DNA of 64,000 nt from Symbiodinium natans (lineage: Eukaryota; Sar; Dinophyceae; Suessiales; Symbiodiniaceae). Below, one piece after another: positions 58,091 to 64,000 of the stretch. The notes beneath the pieces were generated by a model that saw only the letters and a program-made list of their open reading frames with translations, was not told the origin of the DNA and did not search any database. The stretch is from the NCBI GenBank assembly GCA_905221605.1, contig CAJNDS010002629.1, positions 122,001 to 186,000 on the forward strand, read 5' to 3'. Numbering within the stretch: position 1 is the stretch's first letter; each line of letters starts with the position of its first letter. The position numbers were made by a program, and so were the translations under genes.

Positions 58091-58159
58091 GCCCTTGGAG
58101 CCCTGAACATACTTTTCCCCCCAAGAGAATCAACATGCGGAGGAAGTGCAAAATGGGTG

Positions 58160-58325
58160 GGAGACCATGGAGAAGCGGCTGGGCGGCCCCAAAGCAGCCG
58201 GAGAGGAGGCTCTTCTGCCCAATGAGTGGTCATTCACGGCAGTATGCCTCCAAGACGAAGCTCCATTTGCCCAGGTGCTTGGGAAGCTCAAGAATGAAGT
58301 GCCAAGAACCGAGGGCATGCTCAAA
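58160..58325 (+). CDS. Exon-like piece, probably N-terminal helices of globin-like module 1
   Basis: The frame reads EKRLGGPKAAGEEALLPNEW, SFTAVCLQDEAPFAQVLGKL and KNEVPRTEGM. Position and helical pattern suit the early helices of the globin-like module that follows, but similarity is weak. Confidence 0.45.
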
Positions 58326-58448
58326 AGATCCAGCACCGTGTGGCTTGCCTTCAATGCGCAAACACTCTCTCTTGCGCATCAGGCAACAACAAAACCGCAA
58401 CTTGATGATGGATTGAATGCTCATGGGTGCTCGAATGCACGTCTTTAG

Positions 58449-58566
58449 GTGGCACCTTCTGTCTGAGTTGCTGCACGCTATGGGTCAGCCCAAGCTGGTC
58501 CAGCAGCGCTTGGAGTACATCGCTTTGCGACACATGAACGCGGACATCACGACTGCAGATATCGAG
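58449..58566 (+). CDS. Globin-like module 1, E-F helix exon
   Basis: Encodes HLLSELLHAMGQPKLVQQRL, then EYIALRHMNADITTADIE. IALRHMNADIT matches the globin F-helix pattern LxxRHVxxGV with the proximal His kept. Acceptor gtctttag; donor GAG|gcaggt (GC). Confidence 0.82.
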
Positions 58567-61500
58567 GCAGGTGTCCACAACAACGCAGACAGTTTTTTTT
58601 GGCGTCGTTTGGATTCGAGGTTCTTCTGTGATTCTGTAGCATAGAGAATACAAGTTCAATAAGGCGGTACAATGCCCCAGGTGTTCCGCAACATCCTCTT
58701 TGAAGTCTGTGCATCCAAGCTTGGCGGGCTCATGACTCCTGAGTTCCAGTTTGGACTCGGTCAGATCGTCGTGGCCGTAGGCACATCATTGGCGAAGACC
58801 CACGAGCATCCTGGCTGTGCAGGCACTTCCCGCTGTCATGTCTGCCGAGGACCAGGTTCACATGTGGCAGATTTTCTGTTGAAGCTTTAGGAACCTGAGG
58901 CACTATGCGGCGCGGCTCAAGCTCTTGACGACCTGCTGGAAGGAGGTGAATGCCCATGGTACTGAGGAGGGGCAGAATGAAGACACATCGCAGCAGGAAC
59001 AGCCACAGGAGCTACTTCTCACATCCCCAGAACACTCCAGAACCTTATAAGATCAAACGGATGTTGATGGCAAGCCGCACCATCCTGCAAGATTGCCCGC
59101 ACAAGGAGAGCGAGGAGAAGGCACAGAACACTCAGACTTCTGGCGACGTGAAGGATGTGGAGCAGGTCGATCAGGGCGAAGACGAGCGCGAGCGTCACGG
59201 AGCATGGCAGGACCGACTGCGCGCATTGTTGAATGCCGATCCGCGGATTCTTAGGGCACTCCAGATGCATTCAAGGGGCCAGCAGTTGTTCTGCGCCTGC
59301 ATTGTGACGGATTTGGCCACTCCCCAAAGCAGATGCTTGCGACTCAAAAGTCCAGGGGTTACTCGTAGGGTTTGCAACCAAGCCATTCTATTTGTCCCGT
59401 GCGCGACATCTGTTACTTCGGGGCAAGACACCTGAAGGTTGTGCTTCTCCTGATCCAGCTTGTTCCATTCCATTGCGTGCTGCTATGCCAGCACGCGCGC
59501 ACACTGAGAGACAGAGTGCTCGGGAGGACAACTCCAACGTCAACATTCCTAAGACCTTCGCGGCCATGGCCAGATTCAATGCCGCCGTCATGGGAACTGG
59601 AGACCGTGCCTCGCAGAAGTCAGGGCTATCCGACTTGGGGCTGCGCAAAGAAAAATGGCCAAGCCAACAAGGCAATATACGAATCCTATCGAATCCTGCA
59701 AAAACTGGGGCCCTAGGGTGAAGGGATTGTGGGGCTACGTAGTGCTGATCCTGTTAGGTATGTGGTTTGCTGACATGCTCTATGCCATGGAGTCCCTTGT
59801 GCCCTACATCGGCAACATTGATCGTGTTCAAGAGGACTGCGATGTGCTGGCTCTGACCTTGGGTAAGTACGACACGGTGAATCTCAAGGAGTTCCGCTCC
59901 GTGATGTTTGCCAGCCTCAGGTCACTCTTGCCTTCATCCTGGAGCTTGGAGCACGAAAATGCCTGGTCCTGGTTCTGGGATATTGTGGAGAAGAAGGTCG
60001 AGGAGAAGAAACCATTGTGCATGCGGAACCTCCAGTGCTTGAGGGCTTTCCAGGCACGCATGGATGAGAAGACCTTGGATGAATTCAAGCTTCAGGTTTT
60101 CGACACCTTCTTTGCGAACTGCGAGGAGTCGCAGCTTTACTTGCGGGCAGCCAACAAACGCTTGGTGTACATCATGGGCAGGATCTTGACGATCATGTCG
60201 GACGTCTACACCAAGACCCATCAAGCAGTGATCGCCCTCTCTGCCTTGGGTTTGTTGCACGCTGGCCACGGGGTGCCTGAGGATTTGGTGCGCCCCTTCG
60301 TCCAAGCATTCATGGCTGGCATCAAGCAATACTGTCCGGACGAGTCTTTGCACGACAGCCTCTGGTGGACCTTGGATCTCATCGGTAGGATCTTCATCCG
60401 GACTTTGGCAGAGGGCTCCACGCCTGTGATCATCGCCATCAACAGGAACACCTCCATTGCCATGCAGGCAGCGGTGGCCAACGCACCGCGTGGCGAGCGC
60501 GAGGTGATGCTGCTTCGGGTGCAGGTGGGCACTGAGTCGATGTCGCCGCTGATGTGGGCCGTGGAGAAAGGTGCGTTGGAGTCTGCGAAGGCGATTTTGG
60601 ACGATCTGCTGACCATGCGGGCTGACCGTGCCCGCTACTACTTCGGCATGGAAGCCCTCTGGAACCGCCACCCAGACATCATCAGTCTGCTTTGCAACAA
60701 GGCACCGTCGCTCCTCGCGACGCGCCTTGGAATGGTCTTCAGAACCTGTCCAGCTACCATTTACGTAATACCAAAACAACATATTTGATTCTTAGATGGT
60801 GTGTTTTCGACTACCGCCCCAAGGTTGTTTGATGGGCTGATCTGGCGCTCTAAGAACGTGAGGCAAGGTGTTCGACGCGCGAACTATTACATTGCCTCAT
60901 TGATTGTGAATGACGAAGGCCAGCTAACCAATTCACTGTTGGACTTGATCCCTGGTCAGGATTGTCCTTGCAACGTGTGCATACCTCTACGATTGATGAC
61001 AACCATGCTAATTAGCTTGTAAATACTGCCGTTAATATAGACCTGCAGTCCCAGTTGGTGTTGGTTCGTGCCCACAACCTTCTGATTCCTGCTAGTTTCG
61101 CAACTTCAGGACGCTTTTTTGTGAGAAGGGAAGTGCCAAGACCAAGGATCAAGCATGGTGATCCCGTCATCATATGCCACCCTACGGTGGTCTTCCAGGC
61201 CGATCTATTGTGGACTCGTCTTTGCTGCACGCCATGGGCACTGACAAAGGTGTCTTGGGCACTCTTGAGAGTGCATGTGGAGGTGTTCATGACTAAGGCA
61301 TACCTACAGGGTCATAGACCATTTGAGATCACGGTTGAGCTTTGACCTGAAGACACCGGAGCGGGTTTTCTAAGATGAGCCCAACCTTAAAAGGTGTGGT
61401 TCTGCGCAACTCTCGTGGTGTACATCCTTGCGGAGCAGCAAGCCATTTTTTCGACCGATGCTTTGAGCCCTGAGAGATACACAGTCGTTGTTTGCCGGGC

Positions 61501-63210
61501 ACTCGTGCACCATGCTCGTTCTTAAGGAGTTATGTTTTTTCCTCGCTCTTTGTTTTTTTTACACTAGTAACTGAGGCAGATTCTTGACAGTTCAACAGGT
61601 TTTGCCAGAAGCCATCAAGGTACGTCTGCAGCCTTGGACAGCTCTTTGTCAAGCATGCGGTCCAGACGTACAGAGCCCTTCGCCAGAAGCAAATCATGCG
61701 TGTGGGTGGATGTTTACGGGTGCCAGCTTACATGCTGCAGACGCGGCAGGAGATGATTGAAGCTTAGCTGAGAATGATTTTTCGTCTCGTGCACAGGACC
61801 CGATGAAGTGTGGACCCAGCTTAGGAAGTGTTCCTGCTGTTGCTCCTGATTTGCATGCTGTGCTGCGAGCCGGTGCTCCACTGCCTTGGCGCCAGCGGGG
61901 AGTTGCTCACCAACTGCTGCGAGCATGGGGATCCCTGGACGTAGGATTCAACGTTTTGCCGTTGTTTGTTTTTGTTTGGCCTTTCAGTGGCTTTAGCATC
62001 GCATCAGCCAGCGCTGTTGGCACATATTCGCACGAAGCCTACGGCCTAAGGAATGGCAATGCAACCTCACGCGCGCCTACAACCGCCTGGCAGCTTTCCC
62101 CATGATTCTCTACTTTATTCTCGGCTCGGAGTTGGTGCACTTGAATGTGCAGCTCTCAGTCTTCAGTGTGATCTGCTCCACCCTGATGTGGGAGTTCATC
62201 CTCTACGTGGCAGTCTTGATCTTCTTCACGGCCGCCTTTGCTTCGGCAGTGGCTTGCTTGCCTGCCTCGCTGGGCTCGGTGACTTAGCACAACTTACGAC
62301 TAGTACGTAGAAGAGCTACCCTCAAGCGCAAACCTGTACACCATTGGATGCTTGCTTGGGGGTTGGTGCAGAATGCAGGAGTCGATTCAGATGCGGGACT
62401 TCTTCAGCTGGCCCTTGGCGTTTGAGCGCCTGAGCCAAACAGATGATGTTGAGTGGCGAGTGTTGTTCCAGCCATGTTGCTCAATTTGTCTTGTGCAGTA
62501 ATTACGTCCCGTGCTTTTAGGAGGTCCTTACTTTCTGCCTCTTGCGCCCTGCGTTGACACTGTCGACCTACAGAACTGCACAGAAGCGGGAAGCGATGAC
62601 TGGCATGGGTTCAGCTTGCCCTGCTCGGGGGTTCGGGGTTCCACCATGCGGGAGCCTGTAAGCAAGAAGCTCCGAAGCTCCGCTGTCATTCTCATGTTCC
62701 GGGAACTCGGCTTTCTTGCACGATGCATCTTAGCTCAGGTCCTTGCTGTCCATGGCCTTCAATGTCTACGGCGGCGGCAACTATGAAGAGATCGCGCAGT
62801 CCGAGGAGCCCATGTTGAAGTGGTTGGTGATGGCCTTCGCCGCCTGCTGGCATGTGTACCTGATGAACCTGATGGTTGCACAGCTTTGCCAACGTTATGG
62901 CCAAATCTTCCATGATGCCCGGGGCAATGCTCGATTGACACGCGGCATCAACATCTACGAGACATCCATGCCCCTGATCTCCAAGAAGCGATGGACAGCC
63001 TTTGTGGAGTCCCTGCACCTTGATTCTGAAGGGCTTGAAAAGCTTTGCGCTGGTAATGTTTCGGTGGCTTGGGCCATAAACCGACCATGGCTCATCATGC
63101 CTCCCGACAGTCCCAAAAACCAAAAAAGGCGCTTATGGGAGGCCTGCGAACTGGACGAGGGCGACAACGGACCCCGAGGCGCGGTACCAACGGTTGAAGA
63201 CCCGAATCCG
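58449..63210 (+). CDS. Tandem globin-like / ankyrin-like / ion-channel fusion protein (multi-exon)
   Basis: Recognised exons: 58449-58566, 58681-58796, 58891-about 59050, about 59530-59599, 59758-60718, 60824-60954, about 61155-61318, 61632-61749, 61829-61938, 62051-about 62270, 62379-62421, 62739-63023, 63142-63210. The product starts with globin-like modules: module 1 (LEYIALRHMNADIT, then LGGLMTPEFQFGLGQ), module 2 (FNAAVMGTG, then SLLPSSWSLEHENAWSWFWD) and module 3 (DEFKLQVFDTFFAN, LSALGLLHAGHGVPEDL, SLHDSLWWTLDLIGRIF). An ankyrin-like piece (SMSPLMWAVEKGALESAKAI) follows, then membrane helices, a pore helix (LLQLALGV) and an S6-like helix (HVYLMNLMVAQL). From memory, this order fits a multidomain protein common in dinoflagellate genomes. 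A heme-regulated membrane channel is inference. Phase is kept across junctions. The 5' start and the 3' end are unresolved. Confidence 0.85.
58681..58796 (+). CDS. Globin-like module 1, G-H helix exon
   Basis: Encodes VFRNILFEVCASKLGGLMTP, then EFQFGLGQIVVAVGTSLA. The TPE...G pattern is that of the globin H helix. Acceptor atgccccag; donor GCGAA|gaccca (GA type), completing Lys. Confidence 0.85.
58891..59050 (+). CDS. Globin-like module 1 tail and linker exon
   Basis: Encodes NLRHYAARLKLLTTCWKEVN, then AHGTEEGQNEDTSQQEQP, ending with an in-frame stop at 59048-59050. That is probably intronic if a donor precedes it. The Gln/Glu-rich tail looks like a flexible linker. Acceptor agctttag. Confidence 0.75.
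59097..59235 (+). CDS. Acidic linker exon (tentative)
   Basis: The frame reads HKESEEKAQNTQTSGDVKDV, then EQVDQGEDERERHGAWQDR and LRALLNAD. The charged linker composition fits between globin-like modules 1 and 2. Acceptor cctgcaag is possible; the donor is unknown. Confidence 0.4.
59530..59599 (+). CDS. Globin-like module 2, first helices
   Basis: Encodes NIPKTFAAMARFNAAVMGTG. Donor ACTG|gagacc (GA type); the split Gly is completed by the next exon, giving GTGMWFADMLYAME. Confidence 0.78.
59758..60718 (+). CDS. Largest exon: globin-like modules 2 and 3 plus ankyrin-like segment
   Basis: A 961-base exon, unusually long for this window. It encodes module 2 (RVQEDCDVLALTLGKYDTV without an F-helix His, then SWSLEHENAWSWFWDIVEKK), a complete module 3 (FKLQVFDTFFANCEESQLYL; KRLVYIMGRILTIMSDVY; ALGLLHAGHGVPEDLV with His; LHDSLWWTLDLIGRIFI), then NAPRGEREVMLLRVQVGTES and PLMWAVEKGALESAKAILDD, ending in FGMEALWNRHPDIISLLC. 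Acceptor cctgttag; donor CTCGC|gacgcg (GA type). Confidence 0.92.
60824..60954 (+). CDS. Pre-channel exon
   Basis: Encodes LFDGLIWRSKNVRQGVRRAN, then YYIASLIVNDEGQLTNSLLD. It follows the ankyrin-like segment in phase. Acceptor gccccaag; donor near CCTG|gtcagg. Confidence 0.88.
61155..61318 (+). CDS. Channel exon, first membrane helix
   Basis: Encodes HGDPVIICHPTVVFQADLLW, TRLCCTPWALTKVSWALLRV and HVEVFMTKAYLQGH, a cytosolic lead-in and the first hydrophobic helix. Borders are approximate. Confidence 0.78.
61449..61515 (+). CDS. Channel exon (tentative)
   Basis: The frame reads FSTDALSPERYTVVVCRALV, a plausible short segment between membrane helices. No sure borders. Confidence 0.35.
61632..61749 (+). 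CDS. Channel exon, intracellular loop
   Basis: Encodes LGQLFVKHAVQTYRALRQKQ, then IMRVGGCLRVPAYMLQTRQ. Acceptor cgtctgcag; the donor is possibly CAG|gagatg (GA type). Confidence 0.78.
61829..61938 (+). CDS. Channel exon, membrane helix
   Basis: Encodes FLLLLLICMLCCEPVLHCLG, then ASGELLTNCCEHGDPW. A Leu-rich helix followed by a Cys-containing extracellular loop. Acceptor taggaag; donor near GGAC|gtagga (GT). Confidence 0.85.
62051..62270 (+). CDS. Channel exon, several membrane helices
   Basis: Encodes EWQCNLTRAYNRLAAFPMIL, YFILGSELVHLNVQLSVFSV, ICSTLMWEFILYVAVLIFFT and AAFASAVACLP, giving two or three consecutive membrane helices. Acceptor cggcctaag. An in-frame TAG at 62285 lies beyond the likely donor. 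Confidence 0.88.
62379..62421 (+). CDS. Channel pore-helix exon (43 nt)
   Basis: Encodes VDSDAGLLQLALGV, placed and spaced like a pore helix and filter of a voltage-gated-type or polycystin-type channel. Acceptor gaatgcag; joins the next exon in phase (GT|G TCC TTG). Confidence 0.7.
62739..63023 (+). CDS. Channel S6-like helix and C-terminal tail
   Basis: Encodes SLLSMAFNVYGGGNYEEIAQ, then EPMLKWLVMAFAACWHVYLM, NLMVAQLCQRYGQIFHDARG, NARLTRGINIYETSMPLISK and RWTAFVESLHLD. NLMVAQL is the pore-lining helix pattern. Acceptor ttagctcag. The 3' border is approximate. Confidence 0.9.
63142..63210 (+). CDS. Channel C-terminal acidic tail exon
   Basis: Encodes ACELDEGDNGPRGAVPTVED, then PNP, a DEGDxGxxGG-like tail that follows the S6 segment. 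Acceptor tatgggag. The stop codon and any last exon were not identified. Confidence 0.78.
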
Positions 63211-64000
63211 GGCCGCATTCTTGGGATTTGTCCAGGGCTTGGGTTTCTCTAGGCCGGCAGTATGGAGTATGTATGCACTCAAGGTATTCTGGTTTTTGTG
63301 TCGTCACCCCTTGCTTTGCGTCGGTGACAGCAGTCATCGGAAGTTGTTTCTCAACCAGAATGCTTTCAGACAAGGTTGCTGTCCTTTGTCTAGCCTGTTC
63401 TCCCTTCTTTCTCGTTGTACGTAGACTCACTCTCGATGAAGATACACGACGAACAGAGCAGATCTCCGGCGGCTGCCATGAAGCTAACAGCCTACATCCC
63501 CGCAGTTGCTGCCAGCCCACAATTTAAATTCCAAATCCTCTCACAGGTCATTCTGGTTCCCATGTGCTCCATGGAAAGCTGTCCTCCTATCCCCCTCGTT
63601 GCTCAAGCCCCTCCAAGGTATCTTCAACCACTTTCTTTTTCTTCTCGGGCAAATAGACTTTCCACTTTGTTGTCGTGAGAGATATGGAGAGTGCAAATGC
63701 GTAGGTTGAAAACAAGGGCAGGGTGGAAAGTGGAAAGGGCACAGGGCCAAAATAAGGTGGAAAAGGAAAAGTGGAGAGGGCATAAACCCCAGGCGAAGTG
63801 GAAAGGCAAAGGGCTCATGCCCAAAACAAAGCGGAAAGTGAGAACGGAAAGGGCATAAGGCATAAGCCCAACATAAAATTGCCTCTCAGACTAAGAGAGA
63901 GAGAGTGGAATGGGAAAGATGGTCAAGCACAAGCCGAAAAGTGGAAGGTCATGTTCTGTGGGAATTAGCTTGATATTTAGGAATGCTTTCCTTTCTTACC
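63211..64000. other. 3' flank, no recognised gene
   Basis: Short frames only. May hold the final exon of the channel gene. Confidence 0.5.
63718..63870. repeat. Degenerate GTGGAAAGG/GGGCATAAGCCCAA tandem repeat
   Basis: Variants of AAGTGGAAAGGGCATAAGCC recur at irregular spacing of about 20-30 bases, six or more copies. Confidence 0.75.

Noticed and set aside
59934-60782. Minus-strand open frame of 282 codons
   Set aside because: It is the antisense shadow of the large globin-like exon. Its composition is His/Gln/Arg-rich and shows no family pattern.

Overview
The window looks like nuclear DNA of a dinoflagellate, most likely a Symbiodiniaceae alga. The grounds are: coding sequence broken into very short exons; introns whose inferred donors are mostly GC, with some GT and GA; acceptors that are nearly all AG; telomere-like TTTAGGG blocks inside the sequence; long simple repeats; and recognisable products that all lie on the plus strand. 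No bacterial gene layout is present. Most long open frames are accidental, and the real genes were found by following conserved protein motifs across splice junctions.

Layout. (1) 2.58-5.30 kb: an ankyrin-repeat gene in at least seven exons. (2) 5.3-19.3 kb: mainly non-coding or unassigned, with internal telomere-like repeats near 6.3-6.5 kb and isolated exon-like pieces at 10.5, 13.3, 15.3, 17.4, 17.9 and 18.7 kb, some of which may belong to the next gene. (3) 19.34-22.64 kb: the catalytic domain of a class III nucleotidyl cyclase in eight recognised exons. (4) 22.6-28.5 kb: nothing firm. (5) 28.5-41.2 kb: a 1,4-alpha-glucan branching enzyme of the bacterial GlgB type, split into at least 24 recognised exons, with a 100-base assembly gap in one intron. 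(6) 42.6-44.3 kb: a 1.7 kb TTG-based satellite. (7) 44.3-57 kb: only tentative exon-like pieces. (8) 57.1-63.2 kb: a large gene whose product joins at least three globin-like modules to an ankyrin-like linker and a six-transmembrane-type ion channel.

The four recognised genes do not form an operon or an obvious pathway. They share orientation and exon style. The branching enzyme would act in storage-glucan (starch) synthesis. The cyclase would make a cyclic nucleotide second messenger. The globin-channel protein would be a membrane channel that may sense a gas or redox state through heme. The most distinctive features are the tandem globin-channel fusion and the bacterial-type branching enzyme now carrying dinoflagellate introns. 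Exon borders were set by eye from motif continuity and reading phase, so most could shift by a few bases.
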